The position numbers and the translations under genes are program-made. Below the pieces are notes generated by a model. It was not told where the DNA came from. It searched no databases and was given only the letters and a program-made list of their open reading frames with translations. DNA of 32,327 nucleotides from Chryseobacterium populi (GTDB taxonomy: Bacteria; Bacteroidota; Bacteroidia; Flavobacteriales; Weeksellaceae), in the NCBI RefSeq assembly GCF_000282115.1, contig NZ_AKJY01000067.1, positions 1 through 32,327 on the forward strand, read 5' to 3'. Below are positions 7,771 through 16,542 of the stretch, one piece after another; the first letter of the stretch is position 1; every line of letters begins with the position of its first letter.

Positions 7771-9351
7771 CTAACAAATCAAAAGAATTCTTTCTTCTTC
7801 AAGGTCGATCTGAAGCAAATGTTTTCTGATCAGATCTTCATCAACCTGGCTATTGTTGTGATTCTGGTCAATAAGCCACATCCTTTGCTGGTTTAAGATA
7901 TCGAGATAAACCGATTTTACTTCAGGAGAAATTTTCACATCAACATCATCATTTGTTTTATCTTTCCATTTATCATGAACATACTTTAAGAACTGACTCT
8001 CATTAAGCATATCACCGTAATTGCTTGTGATATGCTCCACCGTATGTTTTGCCATCTGCCTTTTGATGTATTCTTCGGCATCCTCGTCCGGAAGATAGTC
8101 ATTAAATGAGGGCATATTAAGGCTTCTGATCAGGAAAGGCAGGGTTAATCCCTGAATAAGCAGGGTCGTCAATATTACAATAAAAGTGATAAATAAAATC
8201 AGGTTTCTTTGGGGAAAATCAGCTCCACCTTCATGGATCTGTGTAGGGATAGATAAAGCTGCCGCCAGAGAAACCACACCACGCATTCCCGTCCATCCCA
8301 TCAGAATCGGTGCTTTGAATCCCGGGCTTCTTGTATCAGCTACACTGATGTAATTCCGTGCGATTAAAGTAACTACTACAGCACCATAAGCAGACAAAAT
8401 CCTTACGATAATCAATACAGCCGTGATCAGTAATCCATAACCAATCGCTGCAGAAAGGCTTACCCCTTCCAGCCCTGAGGTGATTTCCGGTAAATCCAGG
8501 CCTATCAGCAGGAATACCAACCCGTTTAAAACAAAAGAAAGGCTTTGCCATACATTAACACCCCGCAAACGGGATGAAGCGCTCATAATACGGTGCCTGT
8601 GATTGGATAACAACAAACCACCGCTTACAACAGCCAAAACCCCTGAGCTGTGAACTTCTTCAGCAGCAATGTACATCAGATAAGGAGCTACAATGGTAAG
8701 AATAGTATCCATATTGGCATCTGTAGGAAGGTATTTATGTACTTTCATAAATATCCAGCCGATGAGTAGACCTATTCCTACCCCACCAATAAGCATCCAT
8801 GAGAAACTGAGTGCCGCTTCATGCCAGACAAACTGTCCTGTAGCCACCGCTACCATTGCAAAACGGAAAATAATCAGTGAAGAAGCATCATTCAGCAGGC
8901 TTTCCCCTTCCAAAATAGAAGACATTCTTTTAGGCACCTTTACAAATTTCAGAATAGCTCCGGCACTTACCGCATCGGGAGGAGAGACTATTCCGCCTAA
9001 TAAAAACCCGAGTGCAAGAGAAAACCCGGGAATAAAATAATTAGCTACGAAGGCTACGGAAATTGCTGTAAGAAAAACAACCACAAATGCGAAGCTTCCT
9101 ATAATCCGTCTCCATTTCCAGAGCTCTTTCCATGAAATAGACCAAGCCGCCTCATAGAGTAAGGGAGGAAGGAATATAATGAAAATCAGCTCCGGATCAA
9201 TCCTTATCATCGGAATCCCGGGAATGAAACTGATTAATAATCCTGCCACTACAAGCAACACAGGATAAGCCACTTTGATTTTATTGGCCAGCATGACCAG
9301 CAATACAATAGCAACAATAAGTGATAAATAGAAAGGAAAATCTGCAATCAT
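7771..9351 (-). CDS. CPA1-family Na+/H+ antiporter
   Basis: This 526-residue inner-membrane protein exchanges Na+ (or K+) for H+, maintaining pH and ion balance. About 12 hydrophobic segments span residues 5-410. CPA1 landmarks are LPPLLYEAAW (61-70), SPPDAVS with Asp126, and EGESLLNDASS with the Asn154-Asp155 ion-binding pair. GWTGMRGVVSLAAALSIP follows in a later helix. The hydrophilic tail of about 110 residues, ending in a helical QRMWLIDQNHNN region, is cytoplasmic and probably regulatory. Length and motifs fit the bacterial NhaP/YjcE-type group. It appears monocistronic. Confidence 0.93.
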   Translation of the reverse strand: MIADFPFYLSLIVAIVLLVMLANKIKVAYPVLLVVAGLLISFIPGIPMIRIDPELIFIIFLPPLLYEAAWSISWKELWKWRRIIGSFAFVVVFLTAISVAFVANYFIPGFSLALGFLLGGIVSPPDAVSAGAILKFVKVPKRMSSILEGESLLNDASSLIIFRFAMVAVATGQFVWHEAALSFSWMLIGGVGIGLLIGWIFMKVHKYLPTDANMDTILTIVAPYLMYIAAEEVHSSGVLAVVSGGLLLSNHRHRIMSASSRLRGVNVWQSLSFVLNGLVFLLIGLDLPEITSGLEGVSLSAAIGYGLLITAVLIIVRILSAYGAVVVTLIARNYISVADTRSPGFKAPILMGWTGMRGVVSLAAALSIPTQIHEGGADFPQRNLILFITFIVILTTLLIQGLTLPFLIRSLNMPSFNDYLPDEDAEEYIKRQMAKHTVEHITSNYGDMLNESQFLKYVHDKWKDKTNDDVDVKISPEVKSVYLDILNQQRMWLIDQNHNNSQVDEDLIRKHLLQIDLEEERILLIC

Positions 9352-9377
9352 CCGGATACGGTGTTTTTTTATTGTTA

Positions 9378-9407
9378 CAATGATAATAATTTAAAATTTT
9401 ACATCAA
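9378..9407 (-). promoter_or_regulatory. Candidate promoter for the Na+/H+ antiporter
   Basis: On the minus strand TTG (9405-9407) and TATCATTG (9378-9385) are spaced by 19 nt. The -7 box has one mismatch to TAnnTTTG. It lies 26 nt before the start codon. Confidence 0.45.
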
Positions 9408-9682
9408 AAAAATTCAGCCGACAGGAATTTTAAATTCAATTAACAGAAAATCGGATTTACCGATCAATACAATTGAAATCATCCGTTTTACAGATCGAAA
9501 TTTATTCAGAAAATAACCGATACGATTTCTTAAAGCCTATATTATTTATTTTAACTAAAAATTAATAATTCATTAAAAAAAATTATAAAACACTTCACAT
9601 ATTTCATAATAAATTTATTCTGTGAGGCATAATATTTGCACCCTTTATCCAACAGATTCTATAACTTTTAATACAAAATATT
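9408..9682. other. Divergent intergenic region, no further gene seen
   Basis: This AT-rich spacer separates the antiporter and the 133-residue protein. Apart from the antiporter promoter, only a near -7 match (AATATTTG, about 30 nt before 9650) was noticed. No open frame or hairpin was supported. Confidence 0.4.
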
Positions 9683-10084
9683 ATGAACGTTGAAGATCTT
9701 AAAATCAGAAATTTAGTCGAGTACAAAAATCAAGTTTTTATGATTACTGAGATATTTCAGAATAATGAGAAAGATTATTTTGTAAAAATTGAAAATGATA
9801 TTCATCGTATTTCTGCTCCTGCAGAGTCTATTAAACCTATTCAAATTACTGAAGAATGGCTTGAGAAATTTGGTTTTTCCAGAACATACAGCTCTGATCA
9901 GATGATACGCTATGAAAGGCCTGAAGAATATATAAAATATGATATTGATTTAAGCCCGAAAAAAATCGTGCAGGGTTTAAAAATCTATGGTAACTCCATA
10001 AAATGCAGATATATTCATGAGTTTCAAAATATCTTTTCATGTTTATTCGGAAAAGAAGCATTGACATTTGTCAAAATTCATTAA
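9683..10084 (+). CDS. Hypothetical 133-residue protein with C-terminal HEFQN...GKEAL motif
   Basis: This cytoplasmic 133-residue protein has a small N-terminal beta domain (LKIRNLVEYKNQVFMITEIF, then DIHRISAPAESIKPIQIT) and a C-terminal segment reading YIHEFQNIFSCLFGKEAL. I recall many Bacteroidota hypothetical proteins, often on mobile elements and prophages, with 'ITEEWLxKFGF... KYxHxLQNLYFALTGxEL'; this one fits that layout. Their function is not known to me. No other mobile genes sit nearby, so here it is probably a stand-alone chromosomal copy. It has its own start and no operon partner. Confidence 0.75.
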   Translation: MNVEDLKIRNLVEYKNQVFMITEIFQNNEKDYFVKIENDIHRISAPAESIKPIQITEEWLEKFGFSRTYSSDQMIRYERPEEYIKYDIDLSPKKIVQGLKIYGNSIKCRYIHEFQNIFSCLFGKEALTFVKIH

Positions 10085-10201
10085 ACAGCATTCAGATATT
10101 ACAGTAAAAATCTACAACTTCAAGCTGCGGATTTTTATTACTTATCTTTTCTATTTATGCAATAATTAAAATGCTGTAATCCCGGAAAGTTTCCGTTAAA
10201 A

Positions 10202-10402
10202 TTATTCCGCCTTTTTAGTTTTCAGATTGAGTCTGTCTGAAATGATCATCAGTTCATGTTTTCCGGAATCTTTACGGTGGGTAAATATCAAACCATCATT
10301 AGAACCGGAATCGAAAAAGAAAGTGTTTTCTGTATCGGGAAAAATTTTCGGTAGTTTCCCAATCTGCCTGTAATAAACTACATCTTTGTTTAAACAATCT
10401 GT
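10202..10402 (-). pseudogene. C-terminal remnant of a serine hydrolase (DUF3471-like)
   Basis: A minus-strand frame is open from after a TGA (10403-10405) to a TAA (10202-10204), 66 residues, with no usable start. It reads like the C-terminal beta domain that follows beta-lactamase-type serine hydrolases: YYRQIGKLPKIFPDTENTFF, then LIFTHRKDSGKHELMI. The resemblance to 'g.pk.e.fPesen.FF...ltFhrd..Gk...l' is by eye. No catalytic domain precedes it, so it is interpreted as what is left after deletion. It could also be chance. Confidence 0.45.
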
Positions 10403-10452
10403 TCACAATTTTTTAAACAAAGCTTAATTTTCATTTTATTTCTTTTCTTCCC

Positions 10453-10494
10453 ATGAAATCTATATTTACAGTGAAATCAAATATCATAAAGTGA
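10453..10494 (+). promoter_or_regulatory. Possible 13-codon leader overlapping the TonB receptor start
   Basis: A short ATG frame (13 residues) ends in TGA at 10492-10494, overlapping the receptor's GTG start as GTGA. This geometry would allow translational coupling. A near -7 box (TATATTTA, 10461-10468) lies inside it, which would instead place the transcript start after the leader ATG. It may be coincidence. Confidence 0.2.
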
Positions 10495-13301
10495 AGAGAA
10501 TTTTTACAACCGTTTTATTTTGTGCATCGATTTATTTTTATGCCCAAACCGGTACTGTGTCAGGAAATATTAATGATGATTCTAAAATTGCATTGCCCGG
10601 AGCCAAAATCTCCCTGACTCCAGGGAATATTTATACCACCTCTGACGAACATGGAAATTTTGTTTTCCTGAATGTTCCTTCCGGAAGTTATACCATGAAG
10701 GTGGATTATCTTGGTTATGGGATAAGTGAATACAACGTACTTGTTGAGTCTGATAAAAATACAAGACAGAATATTGTTTTCAGCAGGAAAGAAACAAGAA
10801 TTGAAGAGGTAATTGTCGCCGGAGCTGCTTTAAAAAACCAGGCAAGAGCATTGAATAAACAAAAAAGCAATGCCAATATCACCAACGTAATCTCAGCTGA
10901 CCAGATCGGACGCTTTCCTGATGCCAATATCGGGGATGCCTTGAAGCGTGTACCAGGTGTTACCATACAAAATGATCAGGGAGAAGCAAGAAATTTAATT
11001 ATCCGGGGACTTGCTCCCAATCTGAATTCCGTGACATTAAATGGAGACAGAATTCCTTCTGCTGAAGGTGATAACCGGAATGTTCAGATGGATTTGATTC
11101 CTTCCGATATGATCTCCACGATTGAAGTCAATAAAACATTAACCCCGGATATGGATGCCGACGCCATCGGTGGTTCCGTGAACCTGATTACAAGAGCTTC
11201 CCCTAACGGACAAAGGATTTCTGCAACTTTAGCCGGCGGATACAGCCCGATTCGGGAAAAAGGAAATTATACCGCAGGATTTGTTTACGGAAACCGTTTC
11301 CTTAACAAAAAGCTTGGTGCAGTCTTCAGTTTCTCCTATAACAATAATAATTTTGGTTCCGACAATATTGAGCCTACATGGGACCTTGCAGATGATGCTG
11401 CTCAAACAGCCTATGTGAGCAAAATGGGAATCCGGTATTATAACGAACACCGCATCCGTCATAGTTTTGACCTGAACATGGATTATGAATTTAATTCAAA
11501 AAATAAAATCTATGCATCAGCAATGTATAATTTCAGAAACGATAAGGAAAACCGGTATGCCTTAGCCTACAAAATGGATCCTGTCTACAATGCCGATGAA
11601 ACTGAAATTACCGGCTGGGAAGGCAGTATTACCCGTCAGAATAAAGGTGGTGATGCCCATAACGACAATACCCGGCTGGAGAAACAGAAGGTACAGAACT
11701 ATGCATTAAGAGGCGAACACCTTTTAGGTTCAAAAATAGATCTGGACTGGTCGATGAATTATGCAGCGGCAAGCGAGAAAAAACCTCACGAACGTTATAT
11801 AGAATTTGAAAATGAGGATTTAACATTTTCCTCTAACCTGAGTGATCCCAGAAGGCCGGTGATTACACCAATTACCCCTGACAACCTGGGGAATTACCAG
11901 TTAAGCGATCTTTCCGATGCCAATAGTTTCACCCAGGAAAAAGAATTTGGGGCTAAAGTGAATATACGTTTCCCGTTTTCTGTCATTGAAAACCAGAAAG
12001 GAAGAATCCGTGCGGGTGCGCGTTTACGTTTAAAAGAAAAAGAAAGGAATAATGATTATTATGCTTTTGAGCCGGTAAATGATATGGGGAGCCTGCTGTC
12101 TGTTCCTACCGTTTATTTTGACGGGCACCATTTCCAGCCCGGAAATTATGTTCCCGGAACTTTTGCAAGCTCAGCCTATATGGGTAGCCTGGATTTATTT
12201 AACCCGAATTTATTTACCGGAGAGCTTAAGCCTGAAGAATACCTTTCCAGCAATTACAATGCTAAAGAACATATTTATGCAGGCTATATCCGTTGGGACC
12301 AGGATTTCAGCGACAAGCTTTCAATGATTGCCGGAGCCCGTATCGAAACGACAAAAATAGACTACACCGGGAATTACATTATGGATGAAGAGGATCTGGT
12401 AGGAAAAATCAACAATACCAACTCTTATACTAATATTTTACCGAATTTATCTTTCAAATATATCCCTGTACAGGATCTTGTGCTTCGGGCTGCATTTACC
12501 ACTGCATTGGCAAGACCCAATTATTATGCGCTGGTTCCCTACCTTAGTGTAATTTCGGGAGATGAAGAGATCACTGCAGGAAATCCAAATCTGAAAGCAA
12601 CGTATGCTTACAATTTTGATTTTATGGCAGAAAAATATTTTAAATCTGTAGGGATTCTTTCAGGAGGAATATTTTATAAAAATCTGAAAGATTTTATCTA
12701 CACGTCTTCCAGGAAAAATTATTCAGCAGCAGATTTCAGTGCAGATTTCCCGGGCCAGTCGAATCCTATCCCTGCCGGAGAAAACAACTGGAGATTCACT
12801 CAGCAGCGTAATGGTGATAATGTAGATATCTATGGTTTCGAAGTCGCTCTGCAAAGGCAGCTTGACTTTATTCCCGGAGCATTCTGGAAAGGCCTTGGAG
12901 TGTATGTAAATTATACCTACACCAAATCCAAAGCGAAAGGAATTACCAATGAAGACGGTGAAGAAAGAACTGACGTAGGGCTGCCGGGAGCAGCTCCACA
13001 TATGTTCAACGGCTCTTTATCATGGGAAAACAAACGTTTTTCAGCAAGGGTTTCTATGAATTATGCATCTTATTATATTGATGAATTGGGTGGAAATTCT
13101 TTTGAAGACCGCTATTATGATAAGCAGTTGTTTCTTGATGCCAATGCTTCGTATAAGATTACCAGCCAGCTGAGAATTTTTGCGGAAGCCAATAATCTTA
13201 CCAATCAGCCGTTGAGATACTACCAGGGTATTCAAAGCAGAACTGCCCAGGTAGAATATTACAGACCAAGATTTACCATGGGTGTGAAATTTGATTTTTA
13301 A
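10491..13301 (+). CDS. TonB-dependent receptor (phytate operon)
   Basis: This 936-residue outer-membrane receptor imports a substrate using TonB energy. A signal peptide (1-19, ending FYAQ) is followed by a carboxypeptidase-like regulatory domain (about 21-100, GTVSGNINDDSKIALPGAKI). The plug domain (about 120-235) has VISADQIGRFPDANIGDALK and RNLIIRGLAPNLNSVTLNGD. A 22-strand barrel ends in FTMGVKFDF with a terminal aromatic, as expected for BAM assembly. The plug style matches receptors of the TIGR01782 type. The start is GTG; an upstream stop in frame and the signal peptide fix it. The phytase gene begins 3 nt after its stop, so the pair form an operon, and the likely cargo is inositol phosphate, phosphate or a metal released from phytate (inference). 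Confidence 0.93.
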   Translation: MKRIFTTVLFCASIYFYAQTGTVSGNINDDSKIALPGAKISLTPGNIYTTSDEHGNFVFLNVPSGSYTMKVDYLGYGISEYNVLVESDKNTRQNIVFSRKETRIEEVIVAGAALKNQARALNKQKSNANITNVISADQIGRFPDANIGDALKRVPGVTIQNDQGEARNLIIRGLAPNLNSVTLNGDRIPSAEGDNRNVQMDLIPSDMISTIEVNKTLTPDMDADAIGGSVNLITRASPNGQRISATLAGGYSPIREKGNYTAGFVYGNRFLNKKLGAVFSFSYNNNNFGSDNIEPTWDLADDAAQTAYVSKMGIRYYNEHRIRHSFDLNMDYEFNSKNKIYASAMYNFRNDKENRYALAYKMDPVYNADETEITGWEGSITRQNKGGDAHNDNTRLEKQKVQNYALRGEHLLGSKIDLDWSMNYAAASEKKPHERYIEFENEDLTFSSNLSDPRRPVITPITPDNLGNYQLSDLSDANSFTQEKEFGAKVNIRFPFSVIENQKGRIRAGARLRLKEKERNNDYYAFEPVNDMGSLLSVPTVYFDGHHFQPGNYVPGTFASSAYMGSLDLFNPNLFTGELKPEEYLSSNYNAKEHIYAGYIRWDQDFSDKLSMIAGARIETTKIDYTGNYIMDEEDLVGKINNTNSYTNILPNLSFKYIPVQDLVLRAAFTTALARPNYYALVPYLSVISGDEEITAGNPNLKATYAYNFDFMAEKYFKSVGILSGGIFYKNLKDFIYTSSRKNYSAADFSADFPGQSNPIPAGENNWRFTQQRNGDNVDIYGFEVALQRQLDFIPGAFWKGLGVYVNYTYTKSKAKGITNEDGEERTDVGLPGAAPHMFNGSLSWENKRFSARVSMNYASYYIDELGGNSFEDRYYDKQLFLDANASYKITSQLRIFAEANNLTNQPLRYYQGIQSRTAQVEYYRPRFTMGVKFDF

Positions 13302-13304
13302 TGA

Positions 13305-14342
13305 ATGCTGAAAATGAAAAACTTAAATAAGATCATTGCCATTGCAATTTTACCATTATTGGCCAGTTGCATCGGGCAAAATAATGTAGGAAAAAAAATA
13401 AAGCCTGCCATCATCACGGACCAGGTTACTTATGATACAGATGATCCTGCTATCTGGATCAACCCGGCAGATGCCTCAAAAAGTATTATTATCGGAACGG
13501 ATAAAGATTCAAATGGCGGATTGTATGCATTTGATCTAAACGGAAAAATCATTCATAGGGTTTCTGGATTACAACGTCCGAATAATGTTGATATTGAATA
13601 TGGATTTCCGTTAAGCGGAAATAAAACAGATATTGCTGCAGTAACGGAAAGGGAAACCAATAAGGTGAAGCTTTATGCACTTCCCGATCTTAAGGAAGTT
13701 GGTGAGTTTAGCGTTTTTGACGGAGAAACAGAGCGAGGCCCAATGGGAATTTCAATGTATAAAAACCCGGCTACCGGTGAGATTTCCGTCATTGCAGGTA
13801 GAAAATCAGGGCCAGCCGATGGCTATCTGTGGCAATATAAATTGTCAGAAAAAGATGGTAAAATCACAGGTGAAGTGGTGCGTAAGTTTGGAAAATACAG
13901 CGGACTGAAAGAAATTGAAAGCATTGCTGTAGATGATGAACTGGGGTATATCTACTATTCCGATGAGCAATTCGGAGTTCATCAGTATTATGCAGATCCG
14001 GCAAAAGGAAATGAAGAACTTCTGGTTTTCGGAAAAGGAGACTTCAAATCTGACGTGGAAGGAATTTCAATCTATCCTACTTCAGCAACCACAGGATATA
14101 TTCTGGTTTCCAATCAGCAGAAAGATACGTTCAATGTGTATTTAAGAGAAAACCCGGCAAAAGGAAGAATTGCAGAAATTCCTGTTTCTACCAGTGAAAG
14201 TGATGGCTCAGAAGTCACCAATGTCAACCTCGGGCCCCAATTCCCCAAAGGAATATTGGTAGCCATGAGTAACGGAAAAGTTTTCCATATGTATGACTGG
14301 AGAACCATTGAGGACAGAATAAAAGCAATAAGTGATAAATAG
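13305..14342 (+). CDS. Beta-propeller phytase lipoprotein (3-phytase)
   Basis: This 345-residue protein hydrolyses phytate (inositol hexakisphosphate) with calcium. A type II signal peptide ends in the lipobox LLASC (Cys at 22 counting from the first Met; Met4 is an equally good start). The phytase propeller follows: DTDDPAIWINPADASKS, GTDKDSNGGLYAFDL, RPNNVDIEYGF, then DELGYIYYSDEQFGVHQYYA and the late SDVEGISIY. These Asp/Glu-rich strands form the calcium and phosphate sites in characterised members. The length fits the family. The lipidated Cys followed by IGQNN suggests an outer-membrane location; exposure on the cell surface is possible. It is the second gene of the receptor operon. Confidence 0.93.
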   Translation: MLKMKNLNKIIAIAILPLLASCIGQNNVGKKIKPAIITDQVTYDTDDPAIWINPADASKSIIIGTDKDSNGGLYAFDLNGKIIHRVSGLQRPNNVDIEYGFPLSGNKTDIAAVTERETNKVKLYALPDLKEVGEFSVFDGETERGPMGISMYKNPATGEISVIAGRKSGPADGYLWQYKLSEKDGKITGEVVRKFGKYSGLKEIESIAVDDELGYIYYSDEQFGVHQYYADPAKGNEELLVFGKGDFKSDVEGISIYPTSATTGYILVSNQQKDTFNVYLRENPAKGRIAEIPVSTSESDGSEVTNVNLGPQFPKGILVAMSNGKVFHMYDWRTIEDRIKAISDK

Positions 14343-14360
14343 CAGCCCATATTTCATAAA

Positions 14361-14398
14361 AATAAAACCACTATAAATAATTTACAGTGGTTTTATTT
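14361..14398. terminator. Bidirectional terminator between phytase and the 602-residue gene
   Basis: AATAAAACCACT (14361-14372) and AGTGGTTTTATT (14386-14397) form a perfect 12-bp stem with a 13-nt loop. A and T tracts flank each side, so it can serve both convergent genes. Confidence 0.85.
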
Positions 14399-14423
14399 GC
14401 AGTTAAAAAACCTTATAACTATT

Positions 14424-16232
14424 TTAATTTGTAAGCCGTGGAATTTCTAAATGCAAAAGCATTGATTTATATTTTTCAAGCTGTTTGGTAATTGCATATA
14501 TTTCTTTTTTAAAAAAACCTGAATTGTTGAAAAGGCTTTCATAATAACTAATCCCGGCAAAAAGGTTTTCTTTGAATGTTTTCCATTTTTTTAATTGCGG
14601 GCTGGTGATCATTCCTGAACAATCGGCAATATCTTTTTTCAGGTGATCGACATACATTTTCAGCTCATTGATAAACATATGGGGACGGTATTGCTCCGGA
14701 AGAATATTGGTATTCCCATAAATATGCTGCACCATCTCCGAAAGAGAAACTTCTTTATCAAAAAAAGCAAGATTAGGCCCGGGACAAATAACAACTCCCT
14801 GTTTTTCGCCTTTTATCTCTATTCCCTGTTCCAGATAAGCCGAATTGACCAGCCCAACACACAAACAGGCTTTATCTGTGATCTCTGTCTTTCTTTTATG
14901 GAATTGTTCATCTGACATGGGTTCATTCTCCCGTTCCAATTCTTTAAGCTTAATATCCTGGTATTTTTTTGAAGCGGTGCAGATCCCTTCCGGTGAGAAT
15001 TCTTTACTCAGAGCCAGAAGTTTTTTCGGGCAGGAACTTCCGTAACGGTTCTTCATTTCTTTTGTCCGTTTAATGATTTCATTGGAAGTACCTCTTACCG
15101 TATTGAAAGGGACTCCTAAAGGCGAAATATGGCTTAAATAAAAATCTTTTTCTTTTGAATTTATGAGAAGCTCCCTGGTTTCCCGATCTACTGAAGTGGC
15201 TTCCGGAACCAGTAAAAATGGCGAGCCCCACCCTACACTGTTGACATTATAATGTTCCAGCAGAAACTCATGTTCCTCCGATGTACCGACACCACCCTGA
15301 ACCGTAATTTTCATTTCCAGGGGTTCGGGGACGGAATATTTCTTTTTCTGTTCCAAAGCAGCAATCATTAATGCATGGGCAGAGCTGATCAGCTCATTCT
15401 TTTTCTGTTTGAATTCTTCCATGATAGGCCCAAGCAGCAAACCTTCTGTTGCAAATGCATGACCGCCACAATTTAATCCTGATTCTATTCTGTATTCGGA
15501 AACCCAAAGTCCTTTTTTTGCCAAAAAATTCCCCTGGATCATCGCTGAACGGAAATCACTTACTTTCAGAATAATTTTCTTTTTTAAAATTCCTTTTTCA
15601 TCCGGAAAGAAATCATCAAATTCTTCGATGTAGCTGTATAAGCGGGGATTCATTCCTGCAGAAAGTACCATTGAAGAAGACAATTTACTATGGGCAAAAC
15701 CACGTAGAGATGCATGTGCATCATTATACATTATGGGAAGAGGCTTGCTGTCCTTAAAATGGTCTTTATCTACTTTGGTCATGATATTGACGTCTATACT
15801 TCCGGGAACAAGACGGGTCTCAATATAGTTTTTTATGGCAGAAGTAAACCCGTCCTTTTGTTCAAGAAGGTTCTGAAGATTCTTTTTCAGCTCTGAAGTA
15901 TTGGGAAGCATGCCCAGAAAATTTTTAAGAGCCGTTTTGTTTTTTGTAATTTCTTCTTTGAATGCATTGAATTTTTCATTAACAATATCATCCATCATAT
16001 CCAGATAAGCCGTAATTCTTTTAGCCCGGTAATCATCTGCCTTCGTAGAAATACTTCCGTAATCCAGGTTAAACTTCCTGTTATAAAAATTCTTTATTTT
16101 TTCTATAATCTCATCATCTATTATAGAAACAACGGAAGAAATTCCGTATTGGGCCACACGGATAGGACTGTCTATCGTGTAAGCCAACCCCATCACAGGG
16201 ATGTGGAAATTGTGTAAAGGTTTATTGATCAT
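14424..16232 (-). CDS. Large protein of unknown function with nitronate-monooxygenase-like motifs
   Basis: This 602-residue cytoplasmic protein opens with IPVMGLAYTIDSPIRVAQYG (11-30), which resembles the first strand of TIM-barrel flavoproteins such as nitronate monooxygenase or IMP dehydrogenase. Later motifs are SGLNCGGHAFATEG (251-264), ITVQGGVGTSEEHEFLLEHY (309-328, phosphate-loop-like) and VGWGSPFLLVPEATSVD (333-349). Seven or so cysteines cluster in the second half: 401, 418, 456, 458, 483 and one near 548, plus Cys255. They could bind a metal or an Fe-S cluster. A helical insertion (about 40-130) and C-terminal helices (500-600) are not part of known barrels. No signal peptide. Monocistronic and convergent with the phytase. 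I do not know a function. Confidence 0.75.
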   Translation of the reverse strand: MINKPLHNFHIPVMGLAYTIDSPIRVAQYGISSVVSIIDDEIIEKIKNFYNRKFNLDYGSISTKADDYRAKRITAYLDMMDDIVNEKFNAFKEEITKNKTALKNFLGMLPNTSELKKNLQNLLEQKDGFTSAIKNYIETRLVPGSIDVNIMTKVDKDHFKDSKPLPIMYNDAHASLRGFAHSKLSSSMVLSAGMNPRLYSYIEEFDDFFPDEKGILKKKIILKVSDFRSAMIQGNFLAKKGLWVSEYRIESGLNCGGHAFATEGLLLGPIMEEFKQKKNELISSAHALMIAALEQKKKYSVPEPLEMKITVQGGVGTSEEHEFLLEHYNVNSVGWGSPFLLVPEATSVDRETRELLINSKEKDFYLSHISPLGVPFNTVRGTSNEIIKRTKEMKNRYGSSCPKKLLALSKEFSPEGICTASKKYQDIKLKELERENEPMSDEQFHKRKTEITDKACLCVGLVNSAYLEQGIEIKGEKQGVVICPGPNLAFFDKEVSLSEMVQHIYGNTNILPEQYRPHMFINELKMYVDHLKKDIADCSGMITSPQLKKWKTFKENLFAGISYYESLFNNSGFFKKEIYAITKQLEKYKSMLLHLEIPRLTN

Positions 16233-16511
16233 TTTAATTAAATAATGTCCTTTCCAAATTCCATCAACTATTCACGGGGTAAAAATATAGGTTTCCTATG
16301 AATTATGCATCAAATAATAAATAATTTATCTGAAATATGCTGAAAATCATTCCATTTCTCTAAAAAATACTCGGTGTAATGATATTATAATCAATTACGG
16401 TTTAACATCAATAATGAAACATATTATTAAGAATCAATGAAAGATAATAGCCTAAATATGAATAAACAATTAAAATATTCACAAAACCTTTTACAATTAT
16501 TAATTCGTTTA
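16233..16511. other. Divergent intergenic region
   Basis: This spacer of about 280 bp precedes sensor kinase 1 and the 602-residue gene. On the minus strand TATATTTT near 16290 weakly resembles a -7 box for the latter. No gene, repeat or hairpin was supported. Confidence 0.4.
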
Positions 16512-16519
16512 TATATTTG
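16512..16519 (+). promoter_or_regulatory. Candidate -7 box for sensor kinase 1
   Basis: TATATTTG matches TAnnTTTG exactly, 23 nt before the TTG start codon, giving a very short leader. No TTG was found at the -33 position. Confidence 0.5.
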
Positions 16520-16542
16520 CTCCACCATTAAAACAATAAAAT

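Noticed and set aside
8336..9040. Open frames of 71 and 115 codons over the antiporter gene
   Set aside because: They are shadows in other frames of a clearly coding antiporter with conserved motifs.
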